From the NCBI GenBank assembly GCA_000209465.1, contig GL890594.1, forward strand, positions 8,634-72,633: a DNA stretch of 64,000 bases, read 5' to 3'. The stretch is from Lachnospiraceae oral taxon 107 str. F0167 (GTDB lineage: Bacteria > Bacillota > Clostridia > Lachnospirales > Lachnospiraceae). Below, one piece after another: positions 36,453-44,266 of the stretch (positions are counted from its first letter, which is position 1; each line of letters opens with the position of its first letter). The notes beneath the pieces are model-generated. The model made no database searches. It was given only the letters and a program-made list of their open reading frames with translations, and had not been told where the DNA came from. The translations under genes and the position numbers were made by a program.

Positions 36453-37366
36453 GAAAAAATATTCTCCCCGGGAAGGCTCTTTGGCAATCTGGCATTTACA
36501 ATATCCAGCACCAGCTGTCTTTCATATTCATCAAAGCATTTATTGATAAGCCCCATTTCAAGCGCCTTTGTTACATTTAGACCTTTTTTCATCATACCTA
36601 TACATGAGATAAGACCTCTTAAATCAAGACTTCTTGTGGATATTTCACCACCTTCTCCCTTTTTTCTTATTTCATCAAAAAGAGAGGTGAACTGTGAGAT
36701 ATACTCGGGTTTTAATGTAGGGTATTTATCCTTTATAAGTTTGCCAAGGTTTTCACCTGTTATAACAGGCATATGAAGTACCATAAATCTGGATGCAAGT
36801 GCTTCATTCATCTCCCTTGTACCGGCATATCCGTAGTTCATGGTACCGATAAATCTGGTAGCTTCATGGAGATTTATCCTGTCATATCCGGGTAAATCGA
36901 TAACACGCCTAAAGTCAAGCACCGCATGAAGTACGGCAAGGGATTCGTTTTTTGCCATATTTATTTCATCCAGTACACCAAAGCCGCCCTTTATTGCACA
37001 ATTTAATACAGGGCCTTTTCTTAATTTTACTTCTCCATTCTCAAAGGTATCCGAACCTATAAGGGATGACGCATCGGTATTGATATAAAGCGATATATCC
37101 CATTCGGGACGGGCAAAGGCTGTGGCAAGATTTTCAGCCAGTACATTTTTTCCTGTAGCCTTTGCGCCGTCCAGTAAAATATTTTCACCTGCGATTATCG
37201 CTGTAGCCGCCTCCTCCCAGATTTCTTTTCCATAGTAGAGATAGGACTCTTTTGGAATCCTTTGTTCTTCTTCCTTTTCAAGCTTATAAAACTTGCGAAA
37301 TGAAATTATTTCTGAAATTATTTTATCTGATATATTTTCCTGTTTTAAAAATTCTAAAATTTCCAT
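36449..37366 (-). CDS. MoxR-family AAA ATPase
   Basis: 305 residues. The Walker A is atypical, GAKATGKN (67-74), with Asn where Thr or Ser usually follows the Lys. Walker B is GVLDEINMA (Asp133, Glu134), followed by sensor-1 TMNYGYAGT and the arginine-finger region ASRF. This is the CbbQ/NorQ-like layout. It is the first gene of a two-gene operon with the VWA protein, with AGAGGA upstream. It probably works as a hexameric motor with the VWA partner as adaptor. The Walker A change may alter nucleotide handling. Confidence 0.85.
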   Translation of the reverse strand: MEILEFLKQENISDKIISEIISFRKFYKLEKEEEQRIPKESYLYYGKEIWEEAATAIIAGENILLDGAKATGKNVLAENLATAFARPEWDISLYINTDASSLIGSDTFENGEVKLRKGPVLNCAIKGGFGVLDEINMAKNESLAVLHAVLDFRRVIDLPGYDRINLHEATRFIGTMNYGYAGTREMNEALASRFMVLHMPVITGENLGKLIKDKYPTLKPEYISQFTSLFDEIRKKGEGGEISTRSLDLRGLISCIGMMKKGLNVTKALEMGLINKCFDEYERQLVLDIVNARLPKSLPGENIFS

Positions 37367-37397
37367 AGTATCCTCTGTTTATTTTTATTGATTTATG

Positions 37398-37413
37398 GGT
37401 AAATATATTTACC
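37398..37413 (-). promoter_or_regulatory. Perfect 16-bp palindrome in the MoxR-VWA promoter region
   Basis: GGTAAATATATTTACC lies between a possible minus-strand promoter (TTGTCG, 18 bp, TATACC at 37419-37424) and the MoxR start. It is a candidate operator; the regulator is unknown. Confidence 0.5.
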
Positions 37414-37451
37414 TAAAAGGTATAGAATTGTTTCATAAAAAACGACAATTC

Positions 37452-37496
37452 TAAAAAACTCCCAAGACAGTATTATATTACAACTGTCTTGGGAGT
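37452..37496 (-). terminator. Intrinsic terminator of the cstA-like gene
   Basis: Perfect 14-bp stem (37458-37471 with 37483-37496), 11-nt loop, and a T-run on the minus strand (complement of 37454-37458). Confidence 0.92.
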
Positions 37497-37508
37497 AGCA
37501 ATAATTTA

Positions 37509-39050
37509 TTATGCCGGATCTGCAGGAGTGGTACCGCCTTTTTTACCTCTCCAAAGAATAAGAACTGCATAAACAGCAGCAACAACTGCACCGCCTATAT
37601 AAGCAACACCCCAGCTTTGTCCAAAGCCAAGCTTTGCATTTAAGATATAGCAGGCACAAATATATGTGTAGAACACTCCGGGGATGAGAGTCATCCACGC
37701 CCATTTTACCTTATTATGTATAATCAGATAAATGCTTGCCGCAGCAAGAGGGAAGAGTGCCATTGTCTGGTTTGACCATGCAAAATATCTCCATAAGATA
37801 TTAAATCCCTTAGGATCAACCTTTGCCCAAACAAGAATTCCACCTACTATAATAAAAATAGGTAATGCAAGGCTAAGTCTACGAGGATTATTATCCTGCT
37901 TGATGTGGAATGTATCCGCAATTGTAAGTCTGAGTGCACGAAGCGCTGTATCTCCTGAAGTAACAGGTAGTATAATAATACCGATAAGTGCAACCGCTCC
38001 ACCTACAGGACCGAGTGCCTTTCTGCAAAGTACACCGACAACACTGGTAGGAGAAATAGCAACCAACTCTCCACCCTTTTGAATCATATACTGCCATACG
38101 CCCTTATCACTAAGTTGCATTGTGATACCGCCGTTTGCAGCTGTAAACTGAATCAATGCCATTGTACCGGCAGCCCATACCATTGCGATAAAGCCCTCAA
38201 CAACCATCATATTGTAGAAAGTCATACGACCGTCTTTTTCACTCTTTATTGTACGCGCAACAAGAGCTGTCTGAGATGAGTGGAATCCTGAAAGGATACC
38301 GCAGGCTACAGTAACAAAGAAAATAGGAACAAAATGTCCTTCCTTGAAGTATGCGGCATAGTCAAATGATGTTGTTGCCCAATCACCCCAAACCTCTACA
38401 AGCGGATAATGGAAAATAACCATTGCGGCGAATACACCGATTGCGGAGAATACAAGGATTGCACCGAATATAGGATAAACTCTTCCTATAATCTTATCGA
38501 TAGGGAATACTGTTGCAACCAAGTAATAGACGAAAATAACTCCATAAATAACCCAGGTCGAAACCTCTGTAGGAGCACCGCTGAAACCAAAAACCTGAGT
38601 TGCGGCGATATCACCCGGTGTATAAATGAATACGGTACCTACCAATAGAAGCAATAAGCATACAAATGCGTCATATATCCAGAAGACTGTTTTATTGGTA
38701 TATTTACGAACCATTTCAGGCATTTGAGCACCACCGTCTCTGGTACAGATCATTCCGGCAAAATAATCGTGAACAGCACCGCCGATTACATTACCTATCG
38801 GTATTGTAAGGAGTGCAATAGGTCCGAATAAGATACCCTGGATCGGTCCAAGGATAGGTCCGGTACCTGCGATATTGAGCAGGTTGATTAAAGCATTTTT
38901 CCATGTTGGCATAGGAACATAGTCAACGCCGTCCTGTCTGGAAAAGGCGGGTGTTTCTCTGTCATCAGGCTGGAAAACATGGTCACAAAGGCGCCCCATA
39001 ATAAATCCACCTACGATCAGGATAACAAGACCAATCATAAATGTTGCCAT
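37509..39050 (-). CDS. cstA: CstA-family carbon-starvation / pyruvate-type transporter
   Basis: 513 residues, a short CstA, with about 13-15 hydrophobic segments. Typical CstA segments include GTGPILGPIQGILFG near the N-terminus, GGAVHDYFAGM and the central SGFHSSQTALVARTI. The family imports pyruvate or peptides under carbon limitation. It is monocistronic, with a terminator right after the stop. A minus-strand TATAAT with a TGTCAT box lies about 110 bases upstream of the start. Substrate is inferred from the family only. Confidence 0.9.
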   Translation of the reverse strand: MATFMIGLVILIVGGFIMGRLCDHVFQPDDRETPAFSRQDGVDYVPMPTWKNALINLLNIAGTGPILGPIQGILFGPIALLTIPIGNVIGGAVHDYFAGMICTRDGGAQMPEMVRKYTNKTVFWIYDAFVCLLLLLVGTVFIYTPGDIAATQVFGFSGAPTEVSTWVIYGVIFVYYLVATVFPIDKIIGRVYPIFGAILVFSAIGVFAAMVIFHYPLVEVWGDWATTSFDYAAYFKEGHFVPIFFVTVACGILSGFHSSQTALVARTIKSEKDGRMTFYNMMVVEGFIAMVWAAGTMALIQFTAANGGITMQLSDKGVWQYMIQKGGELVAISPTSVVGVLCRKALGPVGGAVALIGIIILPVTSGDTALRALRLTIADTFHIKQDNNPRRLSLALPIFIIVGGILVWAKVDPKGFNILWRYFAWSNQTMALFPLAAASIYLIIHNKVKWAWMTLIPGVFYTYICACYILNAKLGFGQSWGVAYIGGAVVAAVYAVLILWRGKKGGTTPADPA

Positions 39051-39230
39051 AGAAAATTCCTCTCTTTCTTTCTATGTTAAATTGTTGTATATGTAAAGAT
39101 ACTACTTGTTAATATTTTTTTCAATATTTTTTAATAAAACATCAGAGAGAGTTATTATAAAAATAAAAGAAATACATGACATTTTATCTGTAATTAATTA
39201 AAGAATAATTAAATTATTAAGATAAATATG

Positions 39231-39260
39231 GTTAGCAACAGCTAACTGTGTTAATATAAG
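39231..39260 (+). promoter_or_regulatory. Inverted repeat overlapping a weak promoter upstream of the M14-like gene
   Basis: Perfect GTTAGC-N4-GCTAAC repeat (39231-39246). A weak promoter, TTAGCA (39232-39237), 17 bp, TATAAG (39255-39260), has its -35 inside the repeat, so a bound regulator would block it. The rest of the 39051-39296 region is AT-rich and holds the divergent cstA leader. Confidence 0.5.
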
Positions 39261-39296
39261 CATAACGATTAATTATCATCAGGAAAGGTTAAATTT

Positions 39297-40223
39297 GTGA
39301 AAATAGGAGAAATTTTAATAAAAAAAGGAGAGAAGAAAAAGTTTAAAACCGGTCAGATAAGCGGTGTGATTTTTTGTGGTAAAAATGAAGGTAAAACTCT
39401 TGTAATAACAGCCGGAGTACATGGTTGTGAGTATGTCGGAATAGAGACTTCACTAAGGCTTATAAATGAGCTTAATCCAAAGAAAATGTCAGGAAATATT
39501 ATTATTTGTCCTATTTTGAATACGGACGGATTTTATAATGGTGTAAAGCAAATCTCCACAGTGGATGGAAAAAATTTAAACAGAGAATTTCCGGGAGATA
39601 AGGAAGGCAGCATTACTCAAAAAATTGCCCATGATGTGGAAAAATATCTATATCCATTGGCTGATTTTATAGTGGATTTGCATGGTGGAGATATAAATGA
39701 AAGCCTTACACCTCTTATATTTTTCCCATACGCTTCGGGAGAGGAGATAAAAAGCTATGTAGGAGATATAGCCTCCAGAATGAATGTGGATTTTAGAGTG
39801 GGTTCGTATGCAAATAACGGTCTCTACAGCTATGCCACAAAGAAAGAAATTCCCGCAATGCTTTATGAAAGAGGTTCTAAAGGTCTATGGAGTGAGGCTG
39901 ATGTACTTGCTGAAAAGGAAGATCTTTACAGGCTTATGGAGATGCTTGGAATATTAAAAGAAGGTTATGATATAAGTATAAATAAAAATCAAAAAGAAAT
40001 AGTGAAGGCTGAATATGTGGAAGCAAGGAGTGAGGGGCTGTGGTATCCACATGTTAAAAAAAGTGATAATGTAAAAAAAGGTGAATTGCTTGGGATTTTA
40101 AAAGATATTGAAGGGAATATCCTGCAAGAAGTCAGGGCGGAGTTTGATGCCCGGGTTTTATACTATACCTTATCCTTAGGTGTAAGACAAAATGATGCTT
40201 TAATAGCTTATGGAAGAGAATAA
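39297..40223 (+). CDS. M14-like succinylglutamate desuccinylase/aspartoacylase family protein
   Basis: 308 residues with a GTG start at 39297, about 8 bases after AGGAAAGG. The zinc site of the AstE/aspartoacylase group is visible: HGCE (His42, Glu45), then DLHGGD (His129). NREFPG and the late LYERG fit substrate binding and the catalytic Glu. The C-terminal third (about 230-308) is a beta-rich domain with VKKGELLGIL, like a biotinyl/barrel hybrid. It would hydrolyse an N-acyl amino acid or similar amide in the cytosol; the actual substrate is unknown. A terminator-like palindrome follows before fabH. Confidence 0.82.
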   Translation: MKIGEILIKKGEKKKFKTGQISGVIFCGKNEGKTLVITAGVHGCEYVGIETSLRLINELNPKKMSGNIIICPILNTDGFYNGVKQISTVDGKNLNREFPGDKEGSITQKIAHDVEKYLYPLADFIVDLHGGDINESLTPLIFFPYASGEEIKSYVGDIASRMNVDFRVGSYANNGLYSYATKKEIPAMLYERGSKGLWSEADVLAEKEDLYRLMEMLGILKEGYDISINKNQKEIVKAEYVEARSEGLWYPHVKKSDNVKKGELLGILKDIEGNILQEVRAEFDARVLYYTLSLGVRQNDALIAYGRE

Positions 40224-40258
40224 AATACTTAAAAAAATCATATCATGCTCTAAAACAC

Positions 40259-40287
40259 TTGACAAAGTTCTATTGCAAAATTAAAAT
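40259..40287 (+). promoter_or_regulatory. Promoter of the fatty-acid synthesis operon
   Basis: TTGACA (40259-40264), 17-bp spacer, TAAAAT (40282-40287). Start is expected near 40294, inside the FabT-like palindrome. Confidence 0.85.
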
Positions 40288-40309
40288 ACTTTGAGTATCA
40301 AAGTATTTT
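40283..40309 (+). promoter_or_regulatory. FabT-like operator overlapping the fab promoter
   Basis: Perfect 12-bp arms (40283-40294 with 40298-40309) around GTA. The core matches the streptococcal FabT consensus (A-N-TTTGA-TT-A-TCAAA-TT) at 14 of 16 fixed positions. It covers the -10 box and start site, ideal for repression by FabT and acyl-ACP. Being followed by T-rich sequence, it could also terminate transcription from the upstream gene. No fabT gene is in the window. Confidence 0.75.
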
Positions 40310-40348
40310 TTTGCTTTGATGAAAGTCTTATGAAAGGGCTTATAGAAG

Positions 40349-41290
40349 ATGAAGATAGCACTTGCAGGAACCGGCTCAAAACTGCCGTCTAAGATTTTAA
40401 CAAATGATGATCTTAGTAAAATCGTAGATACAAGTGATGAATGGATCAGTCAAAGGACAGGTATCAAACAAAGACATATTATAGGTGAGAATGAGAACCT
40501 TGTAAGTCTGGCGTTTGAAGCGGGAAGAGATGCATTAAAAGCCGCAAATATTAAGGGCGAAGATTTGGGACTTATAATAGTGGGAACATCTACTCAGGAT
40601 AAGAGACTTCCAAATACCGCTTGTGAATTGCAACCGCTTTTGGGAGCAAAGGACTGTGCATGTATGGATGTAAGTTCAGCATGTTCGGGATTTATATATG
40701 CACTGAGTATTGCATATTCCATGATGAACACTTTGGATATAGAGCATGCTCTTGTTATCGGCGGAGATGTACTCTCAAGAGAAATGGACTGGACCGACAG
40801 AACCACCTGTGTACTGTTTGGTGACGGTGTGGGAGCGGCGGTACTTAAAAGATCGGATATAGAAGAGGGATTCTTAAGTTTTGATATCGGAGCCGACGGA
40901 AGTAAGGGGTTTGCACTATATGACAATTCCTATGGTGATGACAGGTATATAAGAATGGACGGACAGGAAGTCTTTAAATTTACTGTCAGAACAGTGCCTC
41001 AAAGCATTGAGAATGCGATTAAAAAGGCAGGAGTACATAAGGATGATATAGATGTATATCTTTTACATCAGGCAAATTTAAGGATACTTGAGGCAGTATC
41101 AAAAAAGCTGGATATACCTCTTGAAAAACTGCCGCATAATCTTGAAAACACAGGAAATACTTCAGCCGGAAGTGTACCTTTACTGCTGGATGAGGTGATA
41201 AAAAAGGGCATAGCAAAAAAGGGAGATTTGATTTTGTTATGCGGATTCGGAGCAGGTTTAACCTGGGGAAGTTGTGTATTAAGATTGTAA
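40349..41290 (+). CDS. fabH: 3-oxoacyl-ACP synthase III (KAS III)
   Basis: 313 residues. The catalytic triad is Cys112 (DVSSACSGF), His240 (LLHQANLRI) and Asn270 (NTGNTSAGS), as in FabH. It starts fatty-acid synthesis by condensing acetyl-CoA (or another acyl-CoA) with malonyl-ACP. It is the first gene of an operon whose order, fabH-acpP-fabK-fabD-fabG-fabF-accB-fabZ-accC-accD/A, matches that of streptococci. Confidence 0.97.
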   Translation: MKIALAGTGSKLPSKILTNDDLSKIVDTSDEWISQRTGIKQRHIIGENENLVSLAFEAGRDALKAANIKGEDLGLIIVGTSTQDKRLPNTACELQPLLGAKDCACMDVSSACSGFIYALSIAYSMMNTLDIEHALVIGGDVLSREMDWTDRTTCVLFGDGVGAAVLKRSDIEEGFLSFDIGADGSKGFALYDNSYGDDRYIRMDGQEVFKFTVRTVPQSIENAIKKAGVHKDDIDVYLLHQANLRILEAVSKKLDIPLEKLPHNLENTGNTSAGSVPLLLDEVIKKGIAKKGDLILLCGFGAGLTWGSCVLRL

Positions 41291-41349
41291 TTATTTACAA
41301 CTTATATATAAAAAATAAAAAGCCTTGGGCTTAAAGAATGGAGAAAATT

Positions 41350-41586
41350 ATGTCAGAGAAAATGAAATCAATTATTGCAGAGCAGCTAAATATCGATGCA
41401 TCAGAAATCAGCCTGGAGTCAAGCTTTAAGGATGATTTGAATGCGGATTCACTTGACCTTTTCGAGATGGTAATGGCACTTGAGGACAATTACGGTGTTG
41501 AAATACCTTCTGAGGATTTAGAGAAGCTTTTAACTGTAGGTGATGTGGTAAATTACCTTAAGGATAAGGGCGTAGACAATTTATAA
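41350..41586 (+). CDS. acpP: Acyl carrier protein
   Basis: 78 acidic residues. The phosphopantetheine attachment site is Ser34 in [11 protein letters not shown]. The start at 41350 is chosen because GGAG lies 6 bases before it; the in-frame ATG at 41338 overlaps that site. It carries acyl chains for all Fab enzymes encoded around it. A hairpin with T-run follows, which may let more acpP mRNA accumulate than downstream message. Confidence 0.96.
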   Translation: MSEKMKSIIAEQLNIDASEISLESSFKDDLNADSLDLFEMVMALEDNYGVEIPSEDLEKLLTVGDVVNYLKDKGVDNL

Positions 41587-41592
41587 AAATAA

Positions 41593-41617
41593 AAAACGCC
41601 TTCTTTAGGCGTTTTCT
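41593..41617 (+). terminator. Weak internal terminator/attenuator after acpP
   Basis: 8-bp stem AAAACGCC/GGCGTTTT (41593-41600 with 41608-41615), 7-nt loop, tail CTT. Short and within the operon, it probably gives partial termination that raises the acpP:fabK mRNA ratio. Confidence 0.55.
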
Positions 41618-41637
41618 TAAAAAGGTAGAGGAAATTA

Positions 41638-42576
41638 ATGCAAACAGATATAACAAAGTTATTAGGTGTAGAATATCCGATAATTCAAGGCGGTATGGCA
41701 TGGGTTGCCGAGCATAACCTGGCAGCCGCTGTAAGTGCCGCAGGAGGTCTTGGTTTAATCGGCGGAGCGAATGCGCCGGCTGATGTCATAAGGAATGAGA
41801 TAAGAGGGGCGAGAAAGCTTACAGATAAGCCTTTTGGAGTAAATGTAATGCTTATGTCGCCACATGCGGAAGAAATCGCCAAAGTAGTGGTGGAAGAAGG
41901 TATAAAGGTAGTTACTACCGGTGCAGGTTCTCCTGAAAAGTACATGAAAATGTGGAAGGAAGCCGGAATAGTTGTAATTCCGGTCGTTGCAAGTGTTGCA
42001 CTTGCAAGGAGAATGGAAAGATGCGGAGCCGATGCAGTGGTTGCCGAGGGTACTGAAAGCGGCGGACATATAGGCGAGGCTACCACTATGACCTTGGTAC
42101 CTCAGGTAGCGGATGCTATAGATATACCTGTAATTGCTGCAGGAGGTATTGCTGACGGCAGAGGTCTGGCGGCTGCGCTTATGCTTGGTGCAAAGGCGGT
42201 ACAGATAGGTACAAGATTTGTAGTGGCAAATGAGTCCATAGTGCATGAAAACTATAAAGACAGGGTAATAGCTGCAAAGGATATAGACTCGGCTGTTACA
42301 GGAAGAAGCCACGGACATCCGGTAAGATGTCTTAGAAATGCAATGACCAGAGAGTACACTAAGCTTGAGGCTGAGGGAAAGAGCTTTGAGGAACTGGAGT
42401 ATCTGACTCTTGGAACTCTCAGAAAAGCTGTAATGGAAGGTGATACCGTAAACGGAACCGTTATGGCAGGTCAGATAGCAGGACTTATAAATAAAAAGCA
42501 AAGTGCAAAAGAAATAATTGACGAGATAATAGCTGAGGCAGGTAATCTTTTAAAGAATGCAGGGAGCTTGGTATAA
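41638..42576 (+). CDS. fabK: Enoyl-ACP reductase II (FMN-dependent)
   Basis: 312 residues, nitropropane dioxygenase-like TIM barrel. Family segments are YPIIQGGMAWVAEH, EGTESGGHIGE (catalytic His in GGHIG), PVIAAGGIADGRG and GTRFVVANES. FabK reduces the enoyl-ACP double bond with NADH/FMN, in place of FabI, as in streptococci and many Clostridia. It lies between acpP and fabD. Confidence 0.95.
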   Translation: MQTDITKLLGVEYPIIQGGMAWVAEHNLAAAVSAAGGLGLIGGANAPADVIRNEIRGARKLTDKPFGVNVMLMSPHAEEIAKVVVEEGIKVVTTGAGSPEKYMKMWKEAGIVVIPVVASVALARRMERCGADAVVAEGTESGGHIGEATTMTLVPQVADAIDIPVIAAGGIADGRGLAAALMLGAKAVQIGTRFVVANESIVHENYKDRVIAAKDIDSAVTGRSHGHPVRCLRNAMTREYTKLEAEGKSFEELEYLTLGTLRKAVMEGDTVNGTVMAGQIAGLINKKQSAKEIIDEIIAEAGNLLKNAGSLV

Positions 42577-42578
42577 AT

Positions 42579-43496
42579 ATGAAGATAGCATTTTTATTCC
42601 CGGGACAGGGAGCTCAAAAACAAAATATGGGCAAAAGTTTTTATGAAAATGATGCGGATTCAAGGGCGGTTTTTGACAGTGTCAAAACGGTCACGGGAAT
42701 AGATGCATGTGATCTGATTTTTAAGGAAAATGATGAATTAAATAATACCAGATTTACACAGATAGCCATGGTGGCAACAGGAATTGCCATGTTAAAGGCT
42801 ATAGAAAAAACAGGGCTGAAGGCTGATATATGTGCAGGGCTGAGCCTTGGAGAGTATGAAGCACTGTATCTTAGCGGTGCAATAAATGAAACTGATGCAA
42901 TTGCCATAGTGAATAAAAGAGGTCGGTATATGTCTGAAATAAAGGGCGGTGCCATGAGTGCGGTGCTCTCACTTTCAAATGAGACTATTAAAGCCATAGT
43001 GGATGATATAGAGGGGTGTTGGGTGGCAAATTATAATTGCCCCGGTCAGACCGTAATATCAGGAACAACGGAGGCTGTGGCTCTTGCCGGTGAAAAATTA
43101 AAGGAAGCCGGTGCAAAGAGAGTATTGCCGCTAAAGGTAAGCGGAGCTTTTCATTCCGGACTGATGAAAGAAGCCGGTGACAAACTGGGAAAAGTACTTG
43201 ATGATATCGAAATAAAAGATATACGGATACCTTATGTGGCAAATATCAATGCAGAGATTGTCACAGATAAGAATGATATACGGAAAAATTTGATAGAGCA
43301 GGTATCGGGAAGCGTACATTTGGAACAGAGCATTAGAAAAATGATTGAATGGGGAGTGGATACCTTTGTGGAAATCGGTCCCGGAAAGACAATGGCAGGC
43401 TTTGTTAAAAAAATTGATGCCGATGTAAAAATATTCAATATTGAAGAATATGAGGATATTGAAAAAGTTTGTAGTCAGATTTTGGAGGCAAAATGA
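42579..43496 (+). CDS. fabD: Malonyl-CoA:ACP transacylase
   Basis: 305 residues. The N-terminus is FLFPGQGAQ. Catalytic Ser89 lies in AGLSLGEYEAL and His192 in SGAFHSGLM. It loads malonyl groups on ACP. It begins 2 bases after fabK and overlaps fabG by 4 bases (ATGA), so translation is coupled. Confidence 0.97.
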   Translation: MKIAFLFPGQGAQKQNMGKSFYENDADSRAVFDSVKTVTGIDACDLIFKENDELNNTRFTQIAMVATGIAMLKAIEKTGLKADICAGLSLGEYEALYLSGAINETDAIAIVNKRGRYMSEIKGGAMSAVLSLSNETIKAIVDDIEGCWVANYNCPGQTVISGTTEAVALAGEKLKEAGAKRVLPLKVSGAFHSGLMKEAGDKLGKVLDDIEIKDIRIPYVANINAEIVTDKNDIRKNLIEQVSGSVHLEQSIRKMIEWGVDTFVEIGPGKTMAGFVKKIDADVKIFNIEEYEDIEKVCSQILEAK

Positions 43497-44239
43497 AAAG
43501 ATTAGAAGGCAAGACAGCATTGGTAACAGGTGCGGGCAGAGGTATAGGTGCGGCTATAGCAAAAAAACTTGCCGCTGACGGTGCACTTGTATATGTAAAT
43601 TATGCGGCATCCAAAGAGGCTGCAAATGCTGTGGCAAAAGAGATAGAAGATAATGGCGGAAAGGCTTTGCTTTGCCAATGTAATATATCGGATTATGACA
43701 GCACAAAGGAGATGATTGAAAATATTATTTCAAAAGAGGGTGCTATTGATATATTGGTAAACAATGCCGGAATTACAAAAGATAATATAATGATGAGAAT
43801 GAAACCGGAAGACTTTGATGTGGTAATAGCTACCAATCTTAAGGGTACTTTTAATACCATGCAGGCGGTTTCAAAGTATATGATAAAGAAAAGAAGCGGA
43901 AGAATAATAAATATTTCTTCTGTAAGCGGTGTTATGGGTAATGCAGGTCAGATAAATTATGCGGCATCAAAGGCGGGAGTCATCGGTATGACAAAGACTG
44001 CAGCAAGAGAGATGGCAGGCAGAAATATAACTGTAAATGCGATAGCGCCGGGATATATAAGAACAGATATGACAGATGCCATGCCGGAGGATGCAAAGGC
44101 AAAGATAAATTCATTTATCCCGCTGGGATATCAAGGTGAGGCGGAGGATATCGCCAATATGGTAGCATATTTAGCCGGAGAAGAGGGCAGATATATTACA
44201 GGCCAGGTCATCAAAATAGATGGCGGAATGAGTATGTAA
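43493..44239 (+). CDS. fabG: 3-oxoacyl-ACP reductase
   Basis: 248 residues, classical short-chain dehydrogenase. It has the NADPH loop TGAGRGIG (12-19), NNAG (90-93), the catalytic Ser143/Tyr156/Lys160 set (ISSVSG and INYAASKAG), and C-terminal DGGMSM. It reduces 3-oxoacyl-ACP to 3-hydroxyacyl-ACP. Confidence 0.97.
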   Translation: MKRLEGKTALVTGAGRGIGAAIAKKLAADGALVYVNYAASKEAANAVAKEIEDNGGKALLCQCNISDYDSTKEMIENIISKEGAIDILVNNAGITKDNIMMRMKPEDFDVVIATNLKGTFNTMQAVSKYMIKKRSGRIINISSVSGVMGNAGQINYAASKAGVIGMTKTAAREMAGRNITVNAIAPGYIRTDMTDAMPEDAKAKINSFIPLGYQGEAEDIANMVAYLAGEEGRYITGQVIKIDGGMSM

Positions 44240-44266
44240 GCAGTTTAGTGAAAAAATGAGGTGACT

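Noticed and set aside
41755-42501. Long open frame (about 248 codons) on the minus strand inside fabK
   Set aside because: Antisense to a certain gene, no ribosome-binding site, low-complexity Ser/Cys/Tyr composition typical of reversed coding sequence.
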